NCBI GenBank assembly: GCA_947846985.1
Contig: CANTUZ010000007.1
Location: forward strand, 29,702,355-29,766,354
DNA: 64,000 nt
Direction: 5' to 3'
From: Fratercula arctica
Lineage: Eukaryota > Chordata > Aves > Charadriiformes > Alcidae
The number at the start of each line of letters is the position of its first letter. The first letter of the stretch is position 1. Of this stretch, positions 13,353-26,880 are shown piece after piece. The position numbers and the translations under genes were made by a program. The notes beneath the pieces are model-generated. The model searched no databases. It was not told the DNA's origin and saw nothing but the letters and a program-made list of their open reading frames with translations.

Positions 13353-16300
13353 AACTCTAAACACTGTATAAACACGCGTACATGTAAACATTGTTAGAAC
13401 ATGTACAACTCTTGGAACTCCTGGTTAAGCCAGATTTCTTTGAAGAAAATGTAGGCAAAATAAATGCACTGTTAAGGAGTATGAGGTTTTGAAAGAAGCA
13501 TATTTCTTTAAATTACTAGTAAGCTTTACAGTACTTAAAAGTATGGAAGTTATTTTAACAATAATAGCTCCTAATCACTGTAAAAAATATCAGTATATGT
13601 ATAGATTTGATGGTGTGCATGCACTAAGCAAAGACCAGAGGTGTACTTAAAAACAGTGTTTCTCCAGAAGGTATACAAATATAATCTTCAAACAAAATTT
13701 ATTTTAGAAATAGATAAATAAGACATAAAAGGAACAGTGCTCAGTAATTCAATATGAAAGCAAAAATATATATAAAAAATTTGTTAAAAAGATTTTACAA
13801 ATAATACTTAAGACCAGGATACACCATAAATATATGTTTTATGGTTAAATGGGAAATCACTGAAAATGTGTAACAAAAAAACCCCGCAGCATTACAGTTT
13901 ATGTTAAAAAAATAATTCTATTTGCATCACAAACCAGCTTTGTTCCTGACAGCACCCTACTGCCCTTCAGCAGTCCTCCACTCAATTAAATTCAGAAGGA
14001 TTTAAAGATATCCTCCGAAGTCCAATATATTTTCTGACACGATAGGCAGCTTTCATGTACACTGCAGATTGTGTGCCATAGCTTTTCCTTGGAGTGACTC
14101 ACTTGACACCAGGGCGTGTTTGAGATTGAGTGGCATTGAGCTTTGGTAGACACAGATCCATATGAAATCCAAGCATTGACAATATGACACAGGATGCAGA
14201 ACAGCAAATCTGAGAGCCATCTTTGGCTGTTAGCATTGTAGGGTTAAAAGCAGTGGTGTGATTAATTTACTCTGTAAAACTGGCAACAAATACAGAACTA
14301 TTCTTTTTGCTGAGCCATACATAGCACTGTAACTAACCAAAACCAAACTCCAGGACTTTATCTATAGATACAGACCTCTCTGCACTGGTGACTGGGGTTG
14401 CAATGTGCACCAGATAAAAGGATGACTCCTTTGAGATGATGGTGAGTAATAATAACTACAGTCTAAAGTACAATAAAATAACTTAGAAAGTATGATTGAC
14501 ATTCCAAAGAAAAGACAATGAGTTTTCAATTTCAAAAATCAGCATTTGGTCAACTCAGGTTTTTTTTGGTCTTAACTTACTCTGACTTCTATACAGTCAG
14601 AAAATAGCATTTCTGTTGGCGAAAAAACCATGAGAATTAGGTGTCAAAGCCAACTCTCTGACTCAGGATGCTAATACTTGTTTTAAAAAAGAAAAAAAAA
14701 AACACAACAAAAAACCTAAATATAGAAATTTTTGACTGGCCTCCGTTTAGCCTTCACATTACTGAAAAATGTTGAAATTGATATTCAGCACACATACATG
14801 TTTGGTCAGTACACATTAAGCTTTCATGAGACTTTCGTGAACCTATTTAACCATCAGAAGGAAATGAGGTCTCTGAAGAAGTCTTATACCAGTCAATGAA
14901 AGAATTATTTTTTAAAAAGTGATACTTCGAGGTAAGAAAACAAAAACTGAAACAGAGGAAACATGAAATTGAACCAACTTTAAGAGGTTGCTGGCTTTTC
15001 CCTTAGTGCATTTGGAGGGTTATAATATTTGGCTATGCTGACTCATAAGAGAACTAGAAGAGATTACTGATTTGGACCAATAATCCAACCATTGGATGTA
15101 CCTTTTATTTCATAGTTACAACTTTTTAAAAATTTAAAATCATCTTAGATTATTCTAGAATTATTTATTGACAGACTAGAATGATATGACCAGTGAAATA
15201 CTAGGAAAAAGGTAAACCTTCAGCTAGCTTAAAAGCAAAAGAACTAGGAATCTCATGAAAAATATTTTTCTCAGCAAGCACATAACTGGCATGTTTAAAT
15301 TAGAAAAGTACTTCTCAAAGGTTCTCTTCATACTTAGTGTAAGATAGTAGGCACTTCCAGAGGGCATGCAGCCCTAACATCAAAATGACTTGCTATCATG
15401 TATCTATGCCTTTTCACTACCAGAGAAAAAAAAAAAAAAATTAGGGCAATTTTTCAATTTCAACTTCAATGCTTGAAGTTAGATGACATTAACCTAGTCC
15501 AGTATCTCAACTCACTATCCCTTGACTCCAAGAAAAAAAAGAATTCTATGTTAAGCATTCAAATTACGTGGTGCTTTTCTTAATCAAACATTAATATGTA
15601 TCTCTATATGACTTTTCTCAACAAGGAAAGACAACCTAATTAACATAAGAACAGAAATCCAAAGATTCAAAAACAAAGAAAAACCAGAATCTGGAAGTCT
15701 GTGAAATCCTAACATCTTCCTGACAAACACCTCTAGTACGCCAAAGGGTTATTACTCTTAACAAATATCTTTGAATGCTTCCCATCACCCACATATAAAG
15801 CATTTAAGCAAACAATTGTTACAATAGGCAGGACTAATCTTTGTTACACTGAACAATACTTCTTGAATAAATTCTTTACTACCTTAGGAACTAACTTTCA
15901 ACCCAAAGCAACTGGCTGAATTGTGGCACTGAGTCAATAAATATCATTACTGTATCTCTAACTGCTGAAAGTGTTGTTTTTTTAGTTTGAAGCATCAATG
16001 CTGCAAGGGTATGATAAGTAGGAACAGGAAAACTGTCTTACAGATACATAAACTTCTTCGCAAGAAAATTATTTGATTATCAGAAATGAAAAATTTTCTG
16101 CAACAGTCATAGCTATGATTATGCAATACAATATGCTAAATTACAATACGTACTTCATTATTAATAGAATTTATTTTACAGATCAAATAGCCAAATACAC
16201 ATTTTTTTTTAAAGAGCCAGATAGCAAATGTGGAGGAAACTATAGGCAACAGTCATGGTAGACATTCTGCAGTCCAAGAACTGAGGCAATGTGAATATTA

Positions 16301-16710
16301 AGTACAAGCCTATAAATACCTTTACATCAAACATACAGTAATGTGTAAGAATTTCATGTTGTAGTCTAATTCACGAATCATTAATAACTTTTTTAAAAGA
16401 AAGTTATATATACTGTATACATCCCAGTTAAAAGCAGTGTCTGTATTTTGTTTTATTCTAGCAACATAATATTACATGTCTTCACATAAGTGCAGAAAAC
16501 AGGGTTCTTTATACTCCTTTGCTTCCTAAGAAATTTTGCATTGCATGTGAAATTCTAACATTATAGATGATATATATTAAGCATTACTCCCTACAATGTA
16601 AGGCAATATACAAGAACTTGCAACCAACCTGCAAACAAAGCTGTGATAGTCAAATTTTATTTTTGAAATGTCCCATGCTAAATAACAAATCATAATGTAA
16701 AAAAATTGGG

Positions 16711-16744
16711 GTTTTTTTTGTTTGTTTGTTTGTTTGTTTTTTTT
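16711..16744. repeat. TTTG microsatellite
   Basis: T8 is followed by five TTTG-type units and a T run. Confidence 0.85.
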
Positions 16745-19700
16745 AAAGCTAACTATATAGAGAAATAACATGGCAAAAAAAACTAAGGGTAGGCCATTTT
16801 TTCCCCATGTGCTGACTAACAGCAGAAAAAGTATGTATGCTATTTCCTATTTTATCACACTGAAAACCAAGCCACTGCACTTATGACTTCTTTCTTTAAA
16901 TAAAAGTACTTCAGAGGGTTAAATGTATGGCACCTGTTACACAGACATTATCTAAATTTCAGCAAGCAAAATGCAAATTAAATTTTATTTTTAGACGTTA
17001 AGTGAATACTTTCCAGTTATTTAAGAAGTGATCATTTATTACAAAATGTTGTAGATAAAAAAGCAGGAAGTACTCATTTTTCACTACTACTATTGTGCCT
17101 ATAAAGTGAGAATGCAGTGATTTGATCAATTCTATTTATGATTCATAGCAGCAATTACATCATTAAAAATATTATGGAATAGATATAAATAACACTTAAT
17201 TATTAACATGTATAATGGTGCTATAAGTGACAACAATTAATTTGTTTTTCTTTTAAATGCAGGGAGTATAAAGAACTTTACATTCTCTTTTTAATGTATG
17301 AATAAAATTTATTGCTCCCTTTTAATATATTTATAGAAACAAAATTCCTAATTGTTTCAACCCAAATAAATAAGGAAAAAGTCTGGGACAAGATGATTAC
17401 AAGCAAAATAGATTTACCATAATTGCCAACTGTGAAGAAGGATGAGTCACATTACTTTTTTCTTAGCAAAACTACGTTATAGAACACTATAGCACAACGT
17501 ACTAAAATTTCTTTGTCTTTTCTTTTTAAAAAATTCTTGCCCTTGATACCTTTCAGTAGGGCAGCTTGAACAGTTCATCGTCACTTCCAAACCCCTCTGG
17601 AGATCAGACGATAAATTTCTTCGGCAATCAGAGACAGGACAAAGGGCTTTCTCGTGCTATTTCCTTGTTTTCATGTTTGCTGGCTTAACATCATTGTGTA
17701 CACGTACGACTTCAGTATATAACATCAGATGCGATGGCCTTCAGAGCTGGCAAACAGAGAAACAGCATGAGAAAAGCCCTTTCCTGCATCATTTTCCCCA
17801 TATATTGTAAAGTTTGTTTCCAAATTTCTACTATCTCAGTCACTGTACGGTTTGAGAAGTACTGAACTATTGTGGTTCTAAGTAACCAACCATTTTTGAT
17901 GTGTGTGTGTTTTCAGGTTTCTATACACAAGCAAAGATTTGCGTACATCTATTTACACATATCAAAAATGCTGAAACAGAAGGAGACACAGAAATGGCTT
18001 CTATCTATGTTATTCTAGGTTTTGTTTTTTGTTTTGGGTTTTTTTTTGCTTTATCAGCTTGAAACCCCAAGTGCTGCTGAAAGGTTATAGCTATCAGAAG
18101 ATTACCTGGAACATGTTCTACAGGGTTTTAACAGACTTCATTCAAGAGCATCATTCCTAAGATCATAAAATATTTTGATCTGAAGAGTTCTTTTGCATCT
18201 TTAATCTGTATTTATCATCAACAGCGTTAGAGTCCTAAAAATTCACAGAAATTAAGCCATTCAGATCAATTATTTCACAGGAAGAAAGTACTATCAATAC
18301 CACAGTCACCAAGACACTAGCCACTCACTGGTCAGGAAATTGCTATCAACTGCAGATTATTGAGTGCAATACCTTCTGGGAGAAACTAGGAAAAGAAAGA
18401 AGTGTCAAAATTGAACTACAGTTAAGTCAGACTTCATTGTTGACAATGGTTTATAGCTATAGGTCATTTAAAAAAAAACCAAAGTTGGATCATGAGGAGA
18501 AAAGAGTAAACTTCTCAGTTATCCCACTGAAAAATGAAGCGGAAATGCACTTAATGTTTAGGAAAATTTATGCTGCTATTATCCCAAGGCAAACTGCTAT
18601 TGGAGAGAGAGTTGCCTATCACTCTAGCTTGCATAAAACCCACCCAATTATTACTGCTGGAACTTCATTTACCACCTTCAGTATAAACTCAGTCAGTAAG
18701 TTCTTACTGGAAAAAAAGCCTTTGTTTTCTCTGGATTAGTTTTTACTTAAGTGTCATATTCAAAATTTTTCATTTTTTCCCTCACTCAAAACAAATTTCT
18801 TTATTTTCTTCCCATTTGTGCTCTGTTTTTGCCTTCTACTATGAGGCAAGGGGGGTACTTTCCACATATCTTCCCCCATGCTTATCCAGTGAAAAATACA
18901 TATTAAAAGAACAATTCTGAAGATGTTTTTCTTCATAGTGTTCCACAGATAAAAATCATTTTCTTGACCAGCTTTGCTTCAGTAGTACTGCACATATAAG
19001 TAACTGCTCACTAACTTCTGAGCTGCAGACTTTAACTTATCCTTCAGTTACAAATCTTTTCTCCAGATGTGAATTCCAGGTTTTCTTCTGAAATGTATAT
19101 ACATGGCAGCATATCAGAACTACCAGCAAAACTACAAGACAGAAAATTAAGAGAAAATAACACGAATATTTAGAATCATAGCAATCAATTTTGAAATGGC
19201 TTTTAGGAAGGGCTTATACCAACAGCTATTTAGCTGATATTTAGAAGAAAGTGTTCTTTGAGTGCAGTTTACTCTGCATCTGTCAATGCAAAGTACCAGT
19301 GTTCTCTCTATACCCTTTTACGTGCCAGAAGCATCATCACTGCCTACTGATGATTACAAGATACTAAACTCACTAGTCTCACTGTTATTAAACAAAACAA
19401 TAAATCCTGCAGCTAAAAATTTACCTAACAAGTGATTTTTCAGAGATAGTAGTCTCAGGAACAGTGCACTATTCTTTCAGTTCACATCCTAAGTACACAC
19501 TGTTCGCATAGTGAGTGGGAAGCTGTAACGACATTTCACCACATTTAAAATCAGAATAAAAAAACATCAGAAAATATATCATAATTGTAAGCAGGTCGAA
19601 GCAGTTGCTAGTGAGACAGGAGGGTCCCCAAAAGGCTAGGCATTTTAAATGAGATCTACTTCCCATTCAGATTTCTGTAAGGAATATAATGTCTACCTCC

Positions 19701-20197
19701 AGTCAGTTTATAAGAAACAAGTTCAGCAGACACCACTGTGTCATCTGAAATTTCTATTCTTAAGTATGGATATGTTCACAGATGATAGAATCCTGGCAAC
19801 TAAGATCAACTAATGAAGATTTGCATTAGTAAATATGAGACAAATCAATCTGCATGCCTGCTCACTCCCTTAACAATTTCCTAAAGATGGTATAGTGTAC
19901 TGGCAGTGGAGCTAAATTAACATACACACCAGAGTCCACTGTGAAGCAGGAAGAACCACCAAAAACCACGTAATCATAGATTCAGGGCATCACTGCACCT
20001 TCCAGCTCTATCAGTGGAAGAGGTGGACTGAAACTAAACCAAGTCCTCCAGTGCTGCTTTCATGAACACTCATGTTTCTTCACTAACACAAAGTCAGATA
20101 AAACTTGTTCTTAAGTTTGAGCTTAAAATGACAGTACTAAATATCACAGGACCCTGATCAACCAGGTGTTTATTTTCAAAGATTTCTACTGTTCTTG

Positions 20198-20255
20198 TAC
20201 ACTTATACTATACATTATACACTTATACTAAACACTATATACTTATAAATTACAC
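20198..20255. repeat. Degenerate tandem repeat, about three 20-bp units
   Basis: Units of the type TACACTTATACTA are repeated three times with small changes. Confidence 0.7.
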
Positions 20256-23200
20256 TATTTTCAAATTAAAAGAATGTCTGAAATAGCATCAGTTAAAAGA
20301 AAGGGACAAGAAGGATGAAGCATGGGCAGTTCTAATGAACTTTTGTGGCATTAGCTTCTTTGAGCCAAGCTACCAGAGATTACATTGTACTCTGTAATTA
20401 TTCATGCCCTGAATAAACAGGTTGATAGCTAGACAGGAATTTGAATTGGCTGAATGTTGTTTAAAGTACTTGAGCAAACATTTCAGATTTTTAAACTGTG
20501 TTACGTACTACATGAAAACTACACTGGAAGAACCTCTCCTTTCTTTTCATCATTCCAACGCAAATGCAAAAAGAATTAGAAGATTTGTGTCAGTATGGAA
20601 TACTTCACATAGTCTGCTCTCACTAAGGTAAATGCCAAAAGCAATTGAGCTTTTACAAAGCTTGCAGACAGATAAACTTTAAAGGTGCTGTATAATTTTC
20701 TACCAAAGAAACGCATCTTTCTATGAGGCTCAAGACTACCAAAACAATGAAAATCTGACTGGAAGCGAGTTTGATTTTATGAGCCTCCAAATACCCTAGT
20801 TTGAAAAAGCTTGTTATGAATACGAAGCCCTTTCACAATTTACCATTTGGTAAAACTTCTTTAAAAGAATTCTCTCTACTACATCCCCAAAGGAAGCATG
20901 CTATTCTGAAGATCTACTGTCACTAGTATTATTAATTCCTACAGTGTAACTTCAAAATAATATTAATATCTCCCTTCCTTGCTGCCCTTTCTCACATACA
21001 AGTACAACAGCAGCTTGATCTCTCTCTTACGGGAGATTACACTGGGACCATACTTTTCCCTCTTCAGCTTCCTGTAGTTGATGATTCAATGTGTCCTCAG
21101 CTGCTTCAGGAGTCTCTGATTCCTTCTCCATAAAAATTTCAGCTGTTCCATTCTTGCTTTATTTGCCCACATGACCACTAAAGACATAATTTGTTTTTTC
21201 AGTAGAAAAACCTTTCAATCTTCTCTTGCATGCTTTTTGAGTACAACTGTTATAATGACTTTCTGTCATTTTATAGATCACTTAGACAAATTTAGCAGTA
21301 CAGCAAAGAAATAATTTCCTTTCTTTAAAAACCTGAATCAATACCATTCAGACATACACAAAATTTAGAGCTTCAAATGAAAACACATATTTTTAGCTTT
21401 AACTCAATATTATTTAAAATATGTTAATAGAAAGTCTTGCTTGGACAAAACTAAGAAGAGTTGAGATGTGTGGCCTATTAATATCAGGATCCATTAGAAA
21501 CTGAAGAGATACCTTCACAGTGAATGTAGTCTTCTTTAATCTCCTTCAGAAAGCTTTTGGCTTGTAGAAGGGATGCTTTGCAGTAATTGTTAGTGATAAA
21601 GTAAAATATTTTTTCTCATATTAGACATTATTTTCATTTTTCAAACAAGCACATCCCCCTTTTTAACTGAATTTAGTATCCTTCAATTCTCCAGGATGTC
21701 CTACAATTTTCTGAAAATTCAGAGAGGGCACAACACAAATGCATCATTAATGACAAACATCCTGTTAGTCTCCAAGGCTGGAGGATGGCAGGACAACACC
21801 ACATGTGAAGCACTGAGGCAGAAGCTTGGTTTTGGTTGTTTCATTTCTTTACTGGCTAACAGTGACAACTCTAAGTTAATCTGTCCTGAGCCACCTTCTA
21901 TAGCCCCACAGGAGATAAAACTATACAGACTACAATAAACAAAACCAGTTTAGGATTAAGACTGACTTTTTAAAGATCTGTTGAGATTTAAGAATACTTT
22001 GCTTGGCTTTACTTACAATGAAATACAATTCTGCCTTTATGATCATGGTTCAACACAAAGGACTTAACTCTAGTGGTCTTTCTTACCCCGTTTATGTAAA
22101 TAAATGCATTTATGAAATTACTTTAACTAAGTAATAAAAATGTGAATTCACATGTTTAAAGGTAAATGTTGCTTTCAAATTAGTGTAAAAGACCACTGAT
22201 AGTGAGTAGTAAAATTTTCTCCAACAATGTGATCACTTTCATACAAAAAAATAAATGAAGGATACTGTAGATTTAACAAGATCAATACAAACAGTAATAT
22301 TAACCTTTTTGATATATTCAGTACATCATACTAATATAATTTCAGGTACAGCTATATGAAGGTAAGCTAATACCATGTAATGAGTATTAAAAAAAACCCA
22401 GTTCTATTCTGCTCTTCCAGATAGGAAGCCCCTGTCATTGACCTTTAAGGTACAGATAAAAGAAAACGCTCTTTTCCCCAACCAACTTCTGCAGAAGATA
22501 ACTGCTTTCCATTCTACTTTAAAAGCCCCTTCTATGGAAGAACCACATTAGTATAAACCTGGAGAGTCATGAGCTTGCTTTCTTTGTTAGCAGCATTACT
22601 GCATGACAAACTGTATTTGAGCAGACAATGGAAGAATCTTTTTGGCTCAGAGGAACTACACCAGAACTCAAATGAAAAATCACTTAGATCAGGCCTACAG
22701 AAATGCTGAAAACGGCACCACCCTCCTCAGAGTTATGAGAGTTCAAACAGAGAAACAAATTAGCAAGTAGCTTTTCTAATGTGTAATTTAAATTAACACA
22801 TTCAAATATCTTTCATAGAAAATACTCAAATCTCAAAAAGCTATACATTTTTCACTGCTGTCATGTCTTAGAAATAAGAAAAAAAATTTCCTCCTTCAAT
22901 TTTTCTCTTAATGTGTCTCAGAAAATGTTGAAAGTTTTATAAAGCATAACAATATGGACTACTGCACAGATTTGTGTGGGTAAGGGAAATAAAGCAGAAT
23001 AAAATAAACAACCCATCCTGCAATTTTCAAAAATAAGATGACTACTTTCAATGAGAAGCTTTTTTTAGGTACATTTTGTTATCACTATAGTGGTAATAAA
23101 ACAAAGCCCAGAGAAAAAAAATTCAAAACCTCAGCTGGAGCAAAGAGTCTAACAGTCTTAGTCATGCTGAGGTTTGCTCCCGAGCAACAGTATTAAAATA

Positions 23201-23782
23201 TATTATCAATAATATAATAAACTCTACTGAAATATTTGTTTCTTTAATGACTAATTCTTTGACAAATTAAAGCTTAACTAGAAAACTACTTTCACCGAAA
23301 ACTTTGTGATATTTGTGAAGAAAAAGAAGTAATCAGACAAACAGCAAGCTTTATTATCAGTGAAACTTTCCAGAATATGGATAGACATAAGATTCAATTT
23401 CCAGTGACTTAAAGTCTTTCTGTAGGGGGTGACTAATAAAAGGTACTTTGGTTCTTGTTTTAAGCTGAGGATTCTTTAGACATTTCTGTTGCTGTACTGA
23501 ATTTCTGAGAAGCTAATATCTGGTTTATCAGGTACAGCAGTAACTAACTGAGAGCAATTAATACTGATGCTTCTAGTTTTCCCTTGACTTTGCCTGTTGA
23601 CTGTGTCATTCCACTAGATTTAAGTAGTCCAGTACGCTTCTAGTCTGAAAATGGCACTGAAACTCTAAAGAGGAAAATCCTTGCCTGCTTTTGAGAGACC
23701 TTGAAGTAAAGCTATGTCCAAATGAAGGCTGCAATTCCAGACTCCATTAATATTAAGAACCACTTATCAGATCCTGTAAAGC

Positions 23783-23788
23783 TTTATT
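23783..23788 (-). terminator. Candidate intronic polyadenylation signal
   Basis: A canonical AATAAA on the minus strand (GCAATAAAGC) lies about 320 nt beyond the read-through stop codon. The following 40 nt are moderately T/G-containing. It could end a short transcript of the large exon. AATAAA is common by chance in AT-rich introns, so support is weak. Confidence 0.3.
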
Positions 23789-24104
23789 GCTTTCCACCTG
23801 GCCTAGATTACGTCAATTCTTGAGCATACAATACTACAGAGGACAGTACCATAACCCCTCTCTGCCTTACAGAGCTGCACTAGGTACTGCAGTAATGCAG
23901 GAAGTGCCATACTGCCATCTGCAGTCAGGAATATCCACCAATGTAATAACTGAATTTCCTTACAGCCAACAGTCATGTTATTTTAATTTTCTCCCTTAAC
24001 ACTGATGAATCTCATATTGTTTACTTATCAATGCCTCGATCAAACATGACCTTTCAAACTTCTAATCCTTGCATTAAGTTATTTTGCAGTGCTTAGAGCT
24101 AGCG

Positions 24105-24164
24105 TTATAGGAATGGCAAAGTAAGAAGGGAAGGAGAAAGAGAGCACCTTAAAACTGCCATTAC
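24105..24164 (-). other. Possible alternative C-terminal extension by intron read-through
   Basis: If the donor at 24164 is not used, the frame continues for 19 codons (VMAVLRC to TLPFL) and stops at TAA 24107-24105. The product would be about 1,028 residues long, without the distal cytoplasmic domain. I recall, unverified, a human short PCDH11X form of about 1,020 residues that diverges at this point with a short unique tail. The tail here has no recognisable domain. It may simply be intron. Confidence 0.35.
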
Positions 24165-24167
24165 CTG
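24159..24167 (-). other. Splice donor of the large exon
   Basis: The minus strand reads AGACAG then GTAATG, with the cut after 24165. It sits directly after the HTRQ residues, where family similarity ends. It is weaker than the upstream donor because it has GTAATG rather than GTAAGT or GTGAGT. That may favour occasional read-through into the 19-codon tail described next. Confidence 0.82.
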
Positions 24168-26651
24168 TCTGGTGTGTATGGGGCCTGGGGTCTTGAAGCC
24201 TCCTTGACAGCTGCATTCAGAAACACTGTAAGGGTCCGAGCTGCTTGATGAGCACTTGGAAAGTGAGTCACAGCCCACCACAAAGGTGTTATCTAGAGGC
24301 AGTTCCTGAATGACATGGTGCTTCTTGGGGGGTACAGGAGTCTCAGGTTTAATTTGAAAGGTAGGCTGTGGAGAAGCAGACTTGTAGTGCTTTGCTAGAT
24401 CTGGGCTATCAGGCTTAAATGTGGTTGGTGTAGTGGCCCAGTTATATTTTCCCATAGTCTGTTCTTCTAGTTCTACAGGAATGTCTAAAGTGCCATTTAT
24501 GTGCTCGTGGCCAGGGTCATCAGGTTTAGATTCTTCAATAGTCACAAAGTTGAGGAGGAGACTTTTTGGAGAGCGCTTCTTCTTCTTCTTCTTCTTCTTG
24601 ATCTGCCTGTTCTCTTGGTTTGGGGAAACCCATTCACCACTCTGTTTGGTTTTTTGGACAACCTTGTGCCTAGGCGTCTGGCGGCACCGTACTAAAGCAG
24701 TTACAAAAATTACCAGAATAACCGTCATAGTGCCTGCAATAATGGCGATGATGATCTTGACATAATCATTGGTTTGTGGGGTTATCTCACCATCCCCAAT
24801 ATTCTGGCCAATTGGAGTTTCCATGTTCCTGCGCACTAGCTCTTGTATATAGGAACTGTTGGTGACTGTCTCATTCACAAACAAATGCACAAGAGCTATA
24901 GTATAAAGAGACTCCGGCTGTCCTAGGTCATTCACTTTTATCACCAGTCTGTGCAAGCCATGATCTGATGTAATTACCTTCTCTTTCAAAGTAATATTGC
25001 CTGTTAATTGGTCAATTGTAAACAAGCCCCTTGAGTTCCCACCTATGATGCTATAGCGGAGCTCTGCATTCATTCCTGTGTCATTATCAACTGCAAAGAC
25101 TCTAGTAACTACAGACCCTGGACTGGCTGATGTTGGAACCAACTCATACGAATAATTAGATGAAGGAATAACAAAAACGGGCCTGTTGTCATTTACATCA
25201 ACAACATTGATGGTCACTTTGGCAGTTGAGGAACGCTGCAGTCTTCCTCCATCCACAGCTTTCACCTGGAAAGTATATGACCCCTGCTGTTCCCTATCAA
25301 AGGTAATATTAGGTCTTATTACACCAGTAAGTGGATCTATAATGAAATTATCTCTACCATTTAATATAGAGAGAGTGACCACAGCATTCTCTCCGGAGTC
25401 AGCATCTGTAACTGTGATAAGGCCCACTGTGCCATACATGGGTAAGTTTTCTGGCACATAGAAATTATATTCATTATGTGTGAAAGCTGGGCTGTTATCA
25501 TTCTGGTCCAGGACAGACACTGTCACAGTAGCATTGGTCTGCAAGGGTGGCATCCCGTTATCCTTAGCCAGCACACTGAAGGAGTACCTGTCTTGCTTTT
25601 CTCTGTCCAGCTTTCTCACTGCTGTCAGAATGCCTGTACGGCGGTCAAGGTTGAAAATAGGGGGTGCATCAGAACCCAGGATATAGCTGATCTCAGCATT
25701 GCGCCCACTGTCAGCATCCGTAGCACTTATCTTCGTTAGCTGAGTACCAGGAGCATTGTTCTCAGGGATGGAAAGACCTATGATAGGCTGTGTAAAAACT
25801 GGGGAATTGTCATTTTCATCTTTAATTTTGATCAGGAGCATTGCAGACTGGTTTAAGGGAGGCTTCCCTGAATCTGAAGCCACTATTTTAATGGCATATT
25901 CCCTTGTGGCTTCATAATCCAGAAATGTGGCTGTCTCCAGGAGAAACTGATTATCAAACACTGGCTTTAGCCTAAAAGGGACATCATGATCTGTAAAACA
26001 AGTAACTTTTCCGTTCAGATCAGCATCCTTGTCCATTACTGTTATCAACGCAATTTTCGTATTAAGGGGAGCCTTCTCAGACAGAAGTACTGTCCCATTC
26101 ACTGGATTGATGATGTATCTCGTGTCTATGGATGGGACATTGTCATTAATATCTGTGACATTAACGGTCACTGTTGCTCTTGATGGAGTTGAACTGCCAT
26201 CACTTGCCAAAACAGTTAGTTTGTGTACAGGAGATTCCTCCCTGTCTAGTGGTTCTCTTATAGTGATAAGGCCAGTGGTGTTATCAATGGCAAACAGCCT
26301 TCTGGCCAAACTGGAAATCTGATTGCTGAAATAGAAATGGATTTGTGCATTTGAGCCCAGGTCTGCATCAGTGGCATGGAGCTGAGACACAGAAGTGCCC
26401 ACTGGAGCATTTTCTGGAATACTAACTTCAATGTCATTCTCTTTGAAGACTGGGCGATTATCATTCACGTCAGTCACTGTGACTTGCAGGATGGCAGTGC
26501 TAGATCTTGGAGGGCTTCCACCATCTTCAACTTTAATTTTCATCACATAGGTATCCTTCTGTTCCCTATCCAGGATCTGTTGGACAATCAGTTGAGGCCA
26601 CTTATCTCCCTCAGGTGTCTCAATTATATCAAGACCAAATACATTTTGACC
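24165..26651 (-). CDS. PCDH11X: Protocadherin-11, large exon: EC2-EC7, membrane helix, proximal cytoplasmic tail (residues 181-1009)
   Basis: This exon has 829 intact codons in phase 0 at both ends. It opens with [15 protein letters not shown], the usual EC2 continuation, after a TAG acceptor, so coding begins 35 codons before the first Met in the exon. Calcium-linker motifs close five repeats: DVNDN 241-245 (EC2), DINDN 347-351 (EC3), DENDN 458-462 (EC4), DQNDN 562-566 (EC5) and DVNDN 665-669 (EC6). EC7 runs to about 785 and lacks the motif, as expected for a membrane-proximal repeat. A single hydrophobic helix lies at about 813-834. The cytoplasmic side has an eight-lysine run (865-872), CM1 around 915-943 ([20 protein letters not shown]) and CM2 around 964-990 (PLDNTF to a serine cluster). 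Several N-glycosylation sequons lie in EC4-EC7. The CM3 block (RRVTF type, PP1-binding) is not in this exon and should be encoded further left, outside the window. The donor is CAG before GTAATG. Confidence 0.97.
24576..24599 (-). repeat. (AAG)8 coding microsatellite, eight-lysine run
   Basis: Eight uninterrupted AAG codons encode residues 865-872 in the juxtamembrane cytoplasmic tail, preceded by Ile and followed by Arg. A lysine run is a family feature of this segment as I recall it. The pure codon repeat here could vary in length by slippage. Confidence 0.95.
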
Positions 26652-26680
26652 CTACAAGACACAGAAAGAACATACTTTAG
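26652..26680 (-). other. Splice acceptor and branch region before the large exon
   Basis: The minus strand reads TTCTTTCTGTGTCTTGTAG then GGTCAAAAT. A CTAAA at 26680-26676 lies about 24 nt before the cut and is a plausible branch point. The phase-0 join restores the expected EC2 text across Lys180 and Gly181. Confidence 0.92.
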
Positions 26681-26880
26681 CATGACAGTATATTTAAATA
26701 TAGAAACATCTCATTGATGTTCTGAAATTGTCATGGAATATATATTTTTATATATACTGTATACAGGAATACACATTTATACATTTACCTTTATTTTGCA
26801 ATATCTAATTTTGCTTTAAGCTCTGAGTCCTTAAGAAAGCTTCAGAGCGAACATGAAGAAATGGATACTTTAGAAAAACA

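Larger units (their letters stand above)
10438..24104. other. Intronic AT-rich DNA, no gene recognised
   Basis: Only microsatellites, the 20.2 kb degenerate repeat and the candidate polyadenylation signal at 23.78 kb stand out. No cadherin-like exon is found on either strand. Confidence 0.6.
1..24164 (-). other. Partial PCDH11X intron downstream of the large exon
   Basis: This stretch begins at the donor 24164 and continues beyond the left edge. I see no cadherin-like or CM3-containing exon in it. The only other recognisable content is CR1 fragments near 1-636 and 10.2-10.4 kb and low-complexity tracts. Confidence 0.75.

Noticed and set aside
18145..18215. Faint resemblance to a CR1 3' end (ATCATAAAATATTTTG)
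   Set aside because: The similarity is too short and interrupted, and AT-rich intron sequence can produce it by chance.
19160..19225. TAGAATCATAGCAATCA-like CR1 tail words
   Set aside because: Only isolated words match and no CR1 body follows.
24421..26464. Several 64-114 codon frames antisense to or overlapping the large PCDH11X exon
   Set aside because: They are shadows of the long cadherin frame, with phenylalanine or leucine runs coming from the complement of the lysine codons. None has its own family signature.
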